Source: Calditrichota bacterium (GTDB lineage: Bacteria; Zhuqueibacterota; Zhuqueibacteria; Zhuqueibacterales; Geothermadaptataceae). Taken from it: a stretch of DNA of 64,000 nucleotides. The notes under the pieces are model-generated. The model saw nothing but the letters and a program-made list of their open reading frames with translations. It searched no databases and was not told the origin of the DNA. This document shows, in pieces, positions 24,228 through 33,512 of this stretch (its first letter is position 1; each line of letters opens with the position of its first letter). A program made the position numbers and the translations under genes. The stretch lies in the NCBI GenBank assembly GCA_008501765.1, contig QQUE01000004.1:62001-126000 (forward strand). Direction: 5' to 3'.

Positions 24228-26333
24228 TTATGTTTTAATAATCGTTTCCATAAATTCGTCTTTAAGCTGCTGAATTCCTTTGAGCTCACCGATAATTGTC
24301 AGCCGGTCATTTTCTCTTAATTGGGTCCGCCCTCGTGGTATAAAAATTTGTCCATCCCGGTAAATTATGGTTATCAAACTGCCCTCCGGCAGGCTCAATT
24401 CCCAGATTTCCTTGTCAATCAATTTTTCAGAATTATAGCCTTTCTTCAACACCAGCGAAACAAACCGGTCGTCGTGGTGGAAAATTTCTTTCAATTCCTG
24501 CTCATCGGCAGCAGCAAACCACAGGTTATTAAAATTTTCATTTTCGACCCGGGAGGCAATTTCTGCCAACAGCCGCAAATGTTGGCTTGGATCATCTTCC
24601 GGTGAAATCAGGAAGAAAAATGCAAATACATTTTCTCCGTCATCGACATATTCAATTTCCTGCTGGTCCACCTCTATTTTAACTCTTTTCTTCGTGCGAA
24701 CGATCACCATTTCCTGCTTATCAATATCTTTAAGGCGCAAATGCGGCAATGCCACGCCATGGGAAACCGGAGTCGCACCCAAACGCGTTCCCAGCATAAA
24801 CCTTTCTTTTAATGATTCGGAAGATTCCTTGTTTTTAATACGTTTTTCTAATTCAATAGAAGCCAGGTGAACCACTTTTTCAAAAGAAATACTGTGAGCA
24901 ATATCGATGACCACAGCGCGGGCGATTATAGCCTCAAATGGATCTTCTGCACGCAGGCCTTTTTCTTTTAAAATGCCACGCAATTCATGATCGAGCCCTT
25001 CAAAGCGGTGCTCTCCCAGCCGGGCAAATATATGATAGATGGCGCCATCGCGGACAACACGATCGCGCGCGTAATAAAAATACCAGAGAATTCCGATTGC
25101 AAACAATCCGACCGTGAATAAAATTGGCAGAAATCCCATCTCAAAAATTAAAAATATCGGGGCAATTATACCGACGAGCTGGACCCAGGGATAGAGCGGT
25201 GAACGAAAGCCTGGATCATAGGATTCGATACGGCTTTCACGCATAATTATTACTGATAAACAAGCCATCGCAAAGAGTATCAATTGAAATGCGCTGGCCA
25301 GTTTTGCAATTTTTATTGGATTAAAAAGCAGCAAACATAGAACTATCAAAATGACTGTGAGCAGAATTCCGAAGCCGGGCGTTCCGTGTTTCGAGACATT
25401 TTTAAGAAAATCGGGGAGCAAACGGTCACGGCTCATCGCCATAGGATATCGGGAAGCGCTCAAAATAGCTGCATTTGCTACAGAAAAAAACGCAAGAATT
25501 GCGGCAATTGTGAGCAATATAGCACCCCAATCGCCCAACAACGCCCGCGCTGTTGTCGCCACTGGTGTTAAATCATTGTGCAATTTATCCGGCGCCAGAA
25601 CGCCAACCATGACGGCGGTTCCAACCAAATAAATAATGACAGCGGTTATGAGCGCGAGCAACATGCCCAGTGGTAGATTTTTCTCCGGATTTTCAACTTC
25701 TTCGGAAACGCTGGCAATTTTTGTGAGTCCGGCATAGCTGATATAAACCAAACCCGTGGTCGCAAATATTGAGTCGAAGCCAGCCCCCCAATAATTGGCA
25801 AAATTTTCTAATCGAATGCCACTCATGCCATACCCTAAAAAAACGCCGAGAATGAGCATTAATCCGGTGACGAGGATGACCTGAAATCCGCCTGACTTTT
25901 TTGTGCCAAAATAATTCAAACCACCAAAAACTACCGCTAGACCACAGGCGATTTCAACAATAGGTAAGTCGTTGACAAACAGGCTGATATAGGCTCCCAT
26001 TCCGACGAGAGCAAAGGCGGTTTTCAGAATGAGCGCCAACCAGGTTCCCATGCCGCCGATCGTACCGAACATCGGGCCAAGGCTGCGATCGACAAAATAA
26101 TACATCCCACCCGCACGCGGCATGGCGGTGGCAAGTTCGGCTGTGCTCAAAACTCCGGGGACAAACAACAGGGCTGCAATTAAATAACTAATTGAGACAG
26201 CCGGGCCCGCTGCTGCTGCCGCAATTCCTGGTAGAAGAAAAAATCCGGAGCTCAAGGTTGCGCCGGTGGCCAGAGAATAAATTTTGATCAGCGAGAGCTC
26301 TTTTTTTAAAGCTTTATGATTTTTTGGCGTCAT
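24228..26333 (-). CDS. APC-superfamily amino acid permease fused to EIIA-like and RCK-C-like domains
   Basis: 701 aa. Residues about 15-425 form about 12 transmembrane helices of the amino acid/polyamine/organocation family (GATLSSGFFLLPG, MPRAGGMYYFVDRSLGP, YAGLTKIASVSEEVENPEKNLP). Residues about 450-590 resemble a PTS EIIA-type (mannitol/fructose) domain: GTRLGATPVSHGVALPHL has the His at the phosphorylation position, followed by FAFFFLISPEDDPSQHLRLL. Residues about 620-701 resemble the TrkA/RCK C-terminal ligand domain (GSLITIIYRDGQIFIPRG, LRENDRLTIIG). Transport is therefore probably gated by phosphorylation or a small ligand. Substrate unknown. Monocistronic. Confidence 0.9.
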   Translation of the reverse strand: MTPKNHKALKKELSLIKIYSLATGATLSSGFFLLPGIAAAAAGPAVSISYLIAALLFVPGVLSTAELATAMPRAGGMYYFVDRSLGPMFGTIGGMGTWLALILKTAFALVGMGAYISLFVNDLPIVEIACGLAVVFGGLNYFGTKKSGGFQVILVTGLMLILGVFLGYGMSGIRLENFANYWGAGFDSIFATTGLVYISYAGLTKIASVSEEVENPEKNLPLGMLLALITAVIIYLVGTAVMVGVLAPDKLHNDLTPVATTARALLGDWGAILLTIAAILAFFSVANAAILSASRYPMAMSRDRLLPDFLKNVSKHGTPGFGILLTVILIVLCLLLFNPIKIAKLASAFQLILFAMACLSVIIMRESRIESYDPGFRSPLYPWVQLVGIIAPIFLIFEMGFLPILFTVGLFAIGILWYFYYARDRVVRDGAIYHIFARLGEHRFEGLDHELRGILKEKGLRAEDPFEAIIARAVVIDIAHSISFEKVVHLASIELEKRIKNKESSESLKERFMLGTRLGATPVSHGVALPHLRLKDIDKQEMVIVRTKKRVKIEVDQQEIEYVDDGENVFAFFFLISPEDDPSQHLRLLAEIASRVENENFNNLWFAAADEQELKEIFHHDDRFVSLVLKKGYNSEKLIDKEIWELSLPEGSLITIIYRDGQIFIPRGRTQLRENDRLTIIGELKGIQQLKDEFMETIIKT

Positions 26334-26742
26334 TCAAATTGGCTCAACATTTCTATTCTTGAATAAATTTTGGACTTGAAAGTGGAGTAATACGCAAATT
26401 CATCTACGTTATACAAATCTGTTTTATAAGATAATTTCTACTCTCTATTTTTGTAGATCGAACGATAAAAAATAATTTGATGAATGTCAACTTGAATAAT
26501 AATTTTGACAGTATTGAAAACATCACTTAACAAACGTTATTACGTTATTATTATTCATCCAGAAAAATGCATTGACACGTCGCTCAATGGATTTATCCCA
26601 ACCATTATTTTAAGCTGATACGTTCTCTTATCTTGGAATTGTCGCAGGTTTGTTTTTTCAATAATTTTGGAGCCAAAAATTGGTAAGTTGGTGAAAGACT
26701 GCACCTGAAATTTTTACAAATTTCAATTCTGTATATTTAAAA
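26334..26742. other. Intergenic region without recognisable feature
   Basis: About 410 bp, AT-rich, between the NIF3 gene (whose stop is at 26743) and the permease start. No ORF with a ribosome site, no hairpin with a T-run and no repeat of the families seen elsewhere. It must hold the permease promoter, which I could not pinpoint. Confidence 0.4.
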
Positions 26743-27504
26743 TTAAATCTGGGTGGGTATATCAAAAAATTCGGTTTCAACTTGAAATATTTCCTGCATG
26801 TGGCCCGCGAGCGCCTTTAATCCGATCGTCTCGGTGTCATAGTGCCGCCCGTATAAAACATGCATTCCTTCCTCCTTGGCAAAATGATAAAAGCCCTGCC
26901 GCGGCTCACCAGTGATAAATGCGGCAGCTCCGATAGTTTTTGCTTCCGGTATCAAACTGGCGCCTGCGCCGCTGCAAATACCGACATGTCGAAATTCTTT
27001 CGGACCGAACGCATCGAGGCGAACGTGTGAGCCAATCGCAGCACACAATTTAGTCTCAAGCTGCTTGGCGGTTATTTTTTCCTCGCTGCGCCCCAAAACG
27101 GCAATCGGCGTGCCGCGGAAATCACCAAAATACATATCTATTTCGAGACCGAGTGCAAGTGCCAGTTGCGCATTGTTGCCGATTTCCGGGTGTGCGTCCA
27201 ATGGTAAATGCGCCGCATAAAGATTGATTTCAGATTCGATCAAAGTTCGAATGCGCGCATAGTGAGAGCCGACGAGTGCCTGCTCCTGCCCCCAAAAGAG
27301 GCCGTGGTGCACTACGAGCAGATCCACATTTGCTTTGTTCGCAGCGAGAAAAGAGGCAACACAGGCATCCACCGCAAAGCCAATTTTTGCGATGTTTTTT
27401 TTACCCTGTACCTGCAATCCATTTATAGCGGTCTCGTTAAATTCATGGACACGAAGATACTGATCAAGGTAATTTTTTACATCCGGCATTGCGATAGAAT
27501 TCAT
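26743..27504 (-). CDS. NIF3/YbgI-family dinuclear metal-binding protein
   Basis: 253 aa, the usual length for the short form of the family. Motifs: VDLLVVHHGLFWG (metal-binding HH), YAAHLPLDAHPEIGNNAQLA (HxxxD region), FITGEPRQGFYHFAKEEG and LYGRHYDTETIGLKALAGHM (the late HxxxE site). Family members form toroidal hexamers with two metals per subunit. Annotated as GTP cyclohydrolase I type 2 homologues, they have no settled cellular function. The start ATG has AGGAA about 8 nt upstream. The small lipoprotein gene lies 30 bp upstream on the same strand. Confidence 0.9.
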   Translation of the reverse strand: MNSIAMPDVKNYLDQYLRVHEFNETAINGLQVQGKKNIAKIGFAVDACVASFLAANKANVDLLVVHHGLFWGQEQALVGSHYARIRTLIESEINLYAAHLPLDAHPEIGNNAQLALALGLEIDMYFGDFRGTPIAVLGRSEEKITAKQLETKLCAAIGSHVRLDAFGPKEFRHVGICSGAGASLIPEAKTIGAAAFITGEPRQGFYHFAKEEGMHVLYGRHYDTETIGLKALAGHMQEIFQVETEFFDIPTQI

Positions 27505-27534
27505 GCTTTATTCCTGTTTGTTCCTGACTTTAAA

Positions 27535-27867
27535 TTATAAAATTGGTGTTTGTGCCGGAACTTCACCGTCGCCAAAATCCCGGTACGTGGCTGTTGAATC
27601 TTCAGGCACGAAACCTACAAAATACCGCTGGTACAAATAGACGTTTCGATCTGCGCCACAGCCTTGTGTGCGGCGAAATTCGTAAACAAATCCCGATTCA
27701 CGGTAGTACCAGCTTTCCCGCCAAAACACATCGGCCCCTTGAACCCAGGTTGAGTCCGGTTCGCCAATACTTTTGCGGTATTCATCCCGGTCATCGGACC
27801 CGCCACAGGTAATCAAAACCGAAGACCAGAGCATAAAGGCTATAAAGAGAAGAAATTTGCTTTTCAC
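27535..27867 (-). CDS. Small lipoprotein of unknown function
   Basis: 110 aa beginning with GTG; CAGGAT lies 5 nt upstream. A signal peptide with lipobox SVLITC places the acylated Cys at residue 21. The mature part is polar, with a short GEPDSTWVQGADVFWRES segment rich in Trp and Tyr and one further Cys (TQGCGADRN). The GEP..W..G pattern recalls small outer-membrane lipoprotein folds of the SmpA/BamE type, but this is a weak resemblance. The upstream neighbour is divergent and far away; the gene may be cotranscribed with nif3. Confidence 0.65.
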   Translation of the reverse strand: MKSKFLLFIAFMLWSSVLITCGGSDDRDEYRKSIGEPDSTWVQGADVFWRESWYYRESGFVYEFRRTQGCGADRNVYLYQRYFVGFVPEDSTATYRDFGDGEVPAQTPIL

Positions 27868-28558
27868 AGTTTATCCTGAATATAGGTTTGGATTTTTTTC
27901 TTTTAGAATATAGAAGACTCAAATGCAATGGCAAGAAATATTAAAATCGCGCCGTTCATCCCACGGAAACGTATTTAATCAACTTATGCTTGCATAATAA
28001 ATGTTTCAAGTGCATTTTGTTTCTTTCGCAATTGAAGAAGAGATGGTAAATTTAATCCGCTTATTTCCTAATTCCTCGCAATCAGCTTTCGACTTGGGCC
28101 AGCTTTATTTACAACGGATCAGACAGGATATCCGTCTTCACTGTTGAACATTCTCAAAAAGGGTGAAACTTATTCAAAAAGAAGATGCGATTTTCTCATC
28201 AATAATTGCAGATAAAAATTAAAAAATAAATATTCGAGAAAACTTAAAGCATGAAACAAATGTTCTCGATCTTTTCTGCAAAGGATATTTAAAATAAATA
28301 TAGCATTCATATTGAGTTAATGAATGATTCAGTAAAGTCGCTTATCACACCCATCAATTCATAATTTGTATATTTTTTAAAAACTGTCGCCGGGAACTTT
28401 TGTATATTTAATCAGGTTACAACGATAAGCTTTTCATTATTAAGACATGAGTTAAAATTATAATTACCAATGGAATATTCCAGATCAATTCCACTGTTAA
28501 CGAAGAATAAATAGATAAATAGACATAGAAATTCCTCAAACTCCAGGAGAAAGCCACC
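27868..28558. other. Divergent intergenic region
   Basis: About 690 bp between the small lipoprotein gene (-) and the protease-barrel gene (+). Strongly AT-rich, with no credible ORF. AGGAG at about 28542 is the ribosome site of the downstream gene. Promoters for both directions must be here, but no convincing -35/-10 pair can be chosen by eye. Confidence 0.4.
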
Positions 28559-31500
28559 ATGAAAATTAAATTGATGATGGTGCTTATTCAATTTTTCATT
28601 TTGGTCAATTTTGTTCAGGCACAGCGTTTTGGAAAAAACCACGTGCAATACAAAACTTTTGATACCTATTTTTTGCAATCAGAACATTTTGATATTTATT
28701 TCACCGAGGGCGGACAATCAATCGCTGAGTTCACAGCAGAAACAGCCGAAAAGGTTTACAAAGAAATCAAGGCTGATTTCCGCTATGAACTGATCGACCG
28801 TATCCGCTTCATCATTTACAATAATCACAATGATTTTGAATCGACCAACGTGCAACTGCGGCCCGGCGACGAATCGACTGGTGGTTTTACCGAATTTTTC
28901 AAAAACCGGGTCATCATTCCTTTCGAGGGGGATTGGGAAAAATTTCGCCATGTTATCCATCACGAATTAACCCACGCTGTGATGCTGCAAATGCTCTATG
29001 GTTCGGGTGTGCAATCCATCATTACCGGGATGACCCGTATGCAGCTGCCTTTGTGGTTCATCGAAGGCCTCGCTGAATACGAGAGCCGTGGCTGGGATAC
29101 GGAAAGTGATATGTTTATGCGCGATGCCGCACTCAACGGTTATGTGCCTGAAATTCCTTATTTGAATGGATTTATGGCTTACAAAGGCGGCCAGTCGGTT
29201 TTGTATTACCTTTCGGAAAAATATGGCGGTGAAAAAATTGGCGAGATAATTGGAAAAATCAAATTGGCCAAAAGTCTGGAGCGTGGTTTAAAACAATCCA
29301 TCGGGATTGGTGTTGAAGACCTGACGAAGCAGTGGCATAAATATCTGAAACGCGAATATTGGCCGGATATCAACGGTCGTGAGGAGCCGGAAGAATTCGC
29401 GAAAAGATTGACAGACCATATGAAAGAGCGCAATTTTATCAACAACAGCCCGGCACTTTCCCCAAAAGGCGATAAACTGGTTTTTCTATCAGACAAGTCG
29501 GATTATTTTGATATCTATTTGATGAGCGCTATTGACGGCAAGATGCTCGGTAAAGTCATATCGGGACAAAAATCCGGTAATCTCGACGAGCTGCACTGGT
29601 TGCGCCCGGGCTTGACCTGGGACCCATCGGGACAGCAAATTGCCTTCGCCGCAAAATCCGGAGGCTACGACGCGCTGAATATCGCCAATGTAAAAAAGAA
29701 AAAGATTGTCAAAGAATACAAATATAAAATGGACGGCATTTTCAGCCCAAGTTGGTCCCCCCTCGGTGATGAAATTGCTTTCGTCGGCATGCAGCATGGG
29801 CAATCGGATATCTATGTTGTCGATATCAAAACTGGCGAATTGACGAAAATCACCGACGATATTTTTACCGATCTCGAGCCATCGTTTTCACCGGATGGCA
29901 AGCAAATCGCCTTTCGCAGCGACCGTGGTGGTTATACAAATCCATCTGCATTACCTGCCAATTTTAACATCACAAACTACAATTACAGAAGCTCTGACAT
30001 TTACACCATCGACCTCGATGAAAACAAAACCATCAACCGCATAACGCAAACCAGTGCTTGGGAAAAATATCCTACCTATTCACCGGATGGCAAATTTTTA
30101 GCGTTTACCAGTGACCGCAGCGGCATTTATAATGTGTATTTACGCAATCTCGAAACTGAAGAAGAATATCCCATTACAAATGTGATTACCGGAATTGATC
30201 ACTTGAGCTGGCAGGGCGATGGTTCACGCATGGCTTTCACTTCTTTTTATTACGCGGGTTATGATATTTATTTGTTGAAAAACCCGCTCAATACCAAACC
30301 CGGTGACATCACGCTGCAAAAGACCAATTACATAACCAAGCTTGAGAAACGGCAGCAAAAAGAGTTCGATGAAACCGAGGAATTGACTGCCGAGGAATTC
30401 GAAAAAGAGGCGGAAAAGCCGGATTTCAAGAATTATGTTTTTGGGCAGAATTTCGCAGAAGGGGAAGTTGAAACCCCGGAAGAAGAAATTGTTTTCCTCG
30501 ATACGACAAAGTACAAGGATGAGACCGGCGCTTTTAAAGTAAAGAATTATCGGCCACAATTTTCACCGGATATCGTTTACGGCAATGCGGGTTACAGCCA
30601 GTTTTTCGGCGTGCAGGGTACAACTCAGCTCGCGATCTCCGATGTTTTCGGCAACCATCGCATGGAGATTTACACCGACTTATTTTACGATATGCGCAAT
30701 TCCAATTATATGTTCCGCTATTTCTTTCTGCCGAACCGCATCGATTACGGGGTCGGCGCCTATCACAATGTGTACTTCTTCTTTTCCAACCAGCTTGGGC
30801 TCATGCGGGACCGTTATTACGGCGGCAATTTTTATGCATCCCGCCCCTTCAACCGCTACGTTCGCCTCGATTACAGCGCGGCTTTTCTCGGCATCAACCG
30901 GGACTATCTCGATCTCAACCCTGAATTCGCACCCAACAGCGACGTACGGGTTATAACACAGAGTTTGTCGTATGTTAAAGACACCTCGGTTTGGGGAAAC
31001 ACAGGACCGGTAAATGGAACACGATCCGAGTATTCTTTTACTTTCAGCCCAAAAGTTTTTGGCGAAAAAAGCCTGGAATTTTACACGTTTCGCCTCGACT
31101 ACCGCCATTATTTTAAGTTTAAAAAAGAGTACAACTTCGTTTTCCGCCTCGCTGGTGGTGCCAGCAACGGCAGCAGTCCACAACAATTTTTTCTCGGGGG
31201 AATCGACAATTGGCTAAACTATAAATTCAAAGGCGGTGAAATCCGCATCGAAAATCCCGAAAGTATTTATTTCAGCTCATTTGAGACACCGTTGCGAGGT
31301 GCAAATTATTACGAACGCGTCGGAGACCGCTTCGCTTTGATGAATCTGGAGTTTCGTTTTCCACTCATTCGATACCTCATTTTAGGCTGGCCACTCCCGA
31401 TCGGCGTCGTGAACGTACGTGGAGCTATTTTCTCTGATATTGGCACCGCATGGTATAAAGGTGAAGAAAAAGACCTCGACCTGTTGCACAGCCGTGATCT

Positions 31501-31663
31501 GCGCTTGCCGGCGCTCGGCGAAGATTTGCTCATGGGTTATGGTCTTGGAGCACGAGCCAACGTTGGATTTTTCCTGTTGCGAATAGATGCCGCATGGAAA
31601 ACCGACCTGGTTACAACATCCGCGAAACCGCAGTATTATTTTTCAATCGGTGCTGAATTTTAG
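28559..31663 (+). CDS. Outer-membrane protein: metalloprotease-like domain + PD40 propeller + BamA/TamA-like barrel
   Basis: 1034 aa; signal peptide ends near VQAQ. Residues about 30-250 are a gluzincin-like (peptidase MA) domain with HHELTHAVM (HExxH) and WFIEGLAEYES as the third-ligand Glu. Residues about 290-570 are TolB-like PD40 repeats (SPSWSPLGDEIAFVG, EPSFSPDGKQIAFRSDRGG, YPTYSPDGKFLAFTSDRSG). A Glu-rich linker (about 590-650) leads to a C-terminal barrel of the bacterial surface antigen type (FFLGGIDNWLNY, RGANYYERVGDRF, ending YYFSIGAEF). It probably sits in the outer membrane with protease and propeller in the periplasm or outside. A GWxTD protein gene follows on the same strand. 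Confidence 0.85.
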   Translation: MKIKLMMVLIQFFILVNFVQAQRFGKNHVQYKTFDTYFLQSEHFDIYFTEGGQSIAEFTAETAEKVYKEIKADFRYELIDRIRFIIYNNHNDFESTNVQLRPGDESTGGFTEFFKNRVIIPFEGDWEKFRHVIHHELTHAVMLQMLYGSGVQSIITGMTRMQLPLWFIEGLAEYESRGWDTESDMFMRDAALNGYVPEIPYLNGFMAYKGGQSVLYYLSEKYGGEKIGEIIGKIKLAKSLERGLKQSIGIGVEDLTKQWHKYLKREYWPDINGREEPEEFAKRLTDHMKERNFINNSPALSPKGDKLVFLSDKSDYFDIYLMSAIDGKMLGKVISGQKSGNLDELHWLRPGLTWDPSGQQIAFAAKSGGYDALNIANVKKKKIVKEYKYKMDGIFSPSWSPLGDEIAFVGMQHGQSDIYVVDIKTGELTKITDDIFTDLEPSFSPDGKQIAFRSDRGGYTNPSALPANFNITNYNYRSSDIYTIDLDENKTINRITQTSAWEKYPTYSPDGKFLAFTSDRSGIYNVYLRNLETEEEYPITNVITGIDHLSWQGDGSRMAFTSFYYAGYDIYLLKNPLNTKPGDITLQKTNYITKLEKRQQKEFDETEELTAEEFEKEAEKPDFKNYVFGQNFAEGEVETPEEEIVFLDTTKYKDETGAFKVKNYRPQFSPDIVYGNAGYSQFFGVQGTTQLAISDVFGNHRMEIYTDLFYDMRNSNYMFRYFFLPNRIDYGVGAYHNVYFFFSNQLGLMRDRYYGGNFYASRPFNRYVRLDYSAAFLGINRDYLDLNPEFAPNSDVRVITQSLSYVKDTSVWGNTGPVNGTRSEYSFTFSPKVFGEKSLEFYTFRLDYRHYFKFKKEYNFVFRLAGGASNGSSPQQFFLGGIDNWLNYKFKGGEIRIENPESIYFSSFETPLRGANYYERVGDRFALMNLEFRFPLIRYLILGWPLPIGVVNVRGAIFSDIGTAWYKGEEKDLDLLHSRDLRLPALGEDLLMGYGLGARANVGFFLLRIDAAWKTDLVTTSAKPQYYFSIGAEF

Positions 31664-31757
31664 ACTGGAGTAACGGGTTCCCGGGCACAGTTCAGCCTTG
31701 GGGCCAGGCTACGCATTCACAATTATTGGTGGTATATTTAAAAAGAGGTTATACAGA

Positions 31758-33029
31758 ATGAAGAAGTTTTTCATTATTTTAGGTTTGGTGCTAACGATCT
31801 CTCCTGCCCTGGCCAACAAAAAAGGGCGTATGGCTGATGGAGACAAAAATATCTTCGGGCTTCCTTCATTTATTTTTCAGACTTACCAATTCCCGGGTGA
31901 AGAAAAAGGAAAAACCAGGCTCGAAGTAAAAATCGGATTGGTAAACGATGTCATTCAATTTGTCAAATTAAACGAGAACAGATTTCGCGCCGGCTATGAA
32001 CTCACGATTGATATCGTTGATAAAAATATGTCTCAAATCGAAGGCACCGTCGTCAATCGCGAAATTTTTGCAAGCAGTTTCCGGGAAACAAACAGCCGCA
32101 AGAGACTCAACAAGGAATCATTAAATTTTTCTATCGCACCAGGCAATTATACAATCCATTTGGATATTCTTGATCTGGATACGCGAAAACATTTGAAAAG
32201 AGAAGAAAAAATAACTGTGGCCAGTTTTGACGCCAAATCCCCACGGTTGAGTTCTTTAGTCTTTCTTGAAACAAAATCGGCAGAAGATACCGATCTCGAA
32301 CAAAATCTGCCTAAAATTTTTATGCATGAGGATAGAGATATTTTCGTGCGCTATGTTCTTTCGGGATTTTCACAAACAGATTCAATCAAAATCACATATT
32401 TGATTCAGGATTGGAATAAACGCCCCATTAAATCATGGAAAGAAACTTTGTTGGCGGAACGAGAATCTGTTATTTTAACCCGCTCGCTTTCGCAGCATAT
32501 TCAGGTTACCGGGCAATTGTCTTTAAAAATTAATTGCAGCCAAAATGGAAAATCCGTGGACATGCACGATAATTTCCTGGTAAAAATTCGCCCCCGGGTT
32601 GGCCAGAACAGTCCAATAATGGCGAGCGCATTTACCAATTTCGAAGTGTTTAAATACATTATGCGGTCGAAAGAATATAAACATTTTACCAGTCTCGATA
32701 GCGTGCAACGGCAAAACTTTCTGCACGACTTTTGGAAACAACGAGATCCGTCACCCGAGACTGATTTTAACGAGTTAAAAGAAGAATTTACCCAGCGCAT
32801 TCAATTTTCAAACAACCAGTTTTCTGTGATTTCAAAACAAAAAGAGGGCTGGAATACGGATCGCGGTAAAATTTATATTAAATTTGGCAAACCGGACATG
32901 GTTCGCAACCAGACCAATAAAATCGGCAAACCGCCGCTTGAAATTTGGTTCTATCGCAAAAGCGGCAAACAGTTTGTTTTTCGAGATAAAAGTGGTGAAG
33001 GTGACTTTGTCATAATTCACCAGGAATAA
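31758..33029 (+). CDS. Secreted GWxTD-domain protein
   Basis: 423 aa from the ATG at 31758, which has AAGAGG 9 nt upstream and begins a clear signal peptide (KKFFIILGLVLTISPALA); the longer open frame adds 20 residues without a signal. The body is beta-rich. The C-terminal 120 residues are a GWxTD domain: DSVQRQNFLHDFWKQRDPSP, then EGWNTDRGKIYIKFGKPD and PPLEIWFY. This domain is found mainly in secreted proteins of Acidobacteriota, Calditrichota and relatives and has no known function. Its position 94 bp after the protease-barrel gene suggests cotranscription. Confidence 0.85.
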   Translation: MKKFFIILGLVLTISPALANKKGRMADGDKNIFGLPSFIFQTYQFPGEEKGKTRLEVKIGLVNDVIQFVKLNENRFRAGYELTIDIVDKNMSQIEGTVVNREIFASSFRETNSRKRLNKESLNFSIAPGNYTIHLDILDLDTRKHLKREEKITVASFDAKSPRLSSLVFLETKSAEDTDLEQNLPKIFMHEDRDIFVRYVLSGFSQTDSIKITYLIQDWNKRPIKSWKETLLAERESVILTRSLSQHIQVTGQLSLKINCSQNGKSVDMHDNFLVKIRPRVGQNSPIMASAFTNFEVFKYIMRSKEYKHFTSLDSVQRQNFLHDFWKQRDPSPETDFNELKEEFTQRIQFSNNQFSVISKQKEGWNTDRGKIYIKFGKPDMVRNQTNKIGKPPLEIWFYRKSGKQFVFRDKSGEGDFVIIHQE

Positions 33030-33068
33030 TGTTCATGCTTGCAACAGCAAGAACGCGGGAGGAAGAAA

Positions 33069-33446
33069 ATGCAAGCGATTTACACCGGATTACTGGCTGG
33101 ATTTATCGTGGGTGTCGTATGTGTGGTTTATGTCCTTAGCCGGTCGTGGTACATCCATTCTCGCCTGGAATTTAATAAACTGGATTCATCGGAACTCCGG
33201 GTTGAGAGTACCAACTGGCTGATAATGGGCGTGTTTAGCAGCGGATCCGTCATTTGGGGATTTATTGGTGCAGGCATTTATCACTTGTTAAAAGATCAAG
33301 TGCTATTTATTCTGTTCTCCGCCATCTTTTCTGTTTTCATTGTTTTATATCTGGCTGTCCGGCAAACACCGCATAAGCTGGATAAAATCATTCTTACAAT
33401 AATTATAATTGATGGCCTGGGTATTTTAATTCCCTACCTTTATTGA
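33069..33446 (+). CDS. Four-helix membrane protein of unknown function
   Basis: 125 aa from the ATG at 33069, preceded by GGAGGAAG; the ATG at 33039 would give a charged extension and has no ribosome site. Four hydrophobic helices: about 3-25, 48-72, 78-97 and 104-124. No recognised motif. It begins 39 bp after the GWxTD gene stop and is probably the third gene of that operon, ended by the hairpin at 33457. Confidence 0.7.
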   Translation: MQAIYTGLLAGFIVGVVCVVYVLSRSWYIHSRLEFNKLDSSELRVESTNWLIMGVFSSGSVIWGFIGAGIYHLLKDQVLFILFSAIFSVFIVLYLAVRQTPHKLDKIILTIIIIDGLGILIPYLY

Positions 33447-33456
33447 CCCCTTTCAG

Positions 33457-33500
33457 AGCCGAATTGCACTTTAACAGCAAAAACAATTCGGCTTTTTTTT
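33457..33500. terminator. Rho-independent terminator between convergent genes
   Basis: AGCCGAATTG (33457-33466) pairs exactly with CAATTCGGCT (33484-33493), followed by a run of T on the plus strand. It ends the 28.5-33.4 kb operon and lies 13 bp from the stop of the opposing glycosyltransferase gene. Confidence 0.88.
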
Positions 33501-33512
33501 CTATCATCAGAT

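Noticed and set aside
28412-28678. 88-codon minus-strand ORF overlapping the start of the protease-barrel gene
   Set aside because: It overlaps a well-supported gene with a signal peptide and ribosome site, and has no ribosome site of its own.
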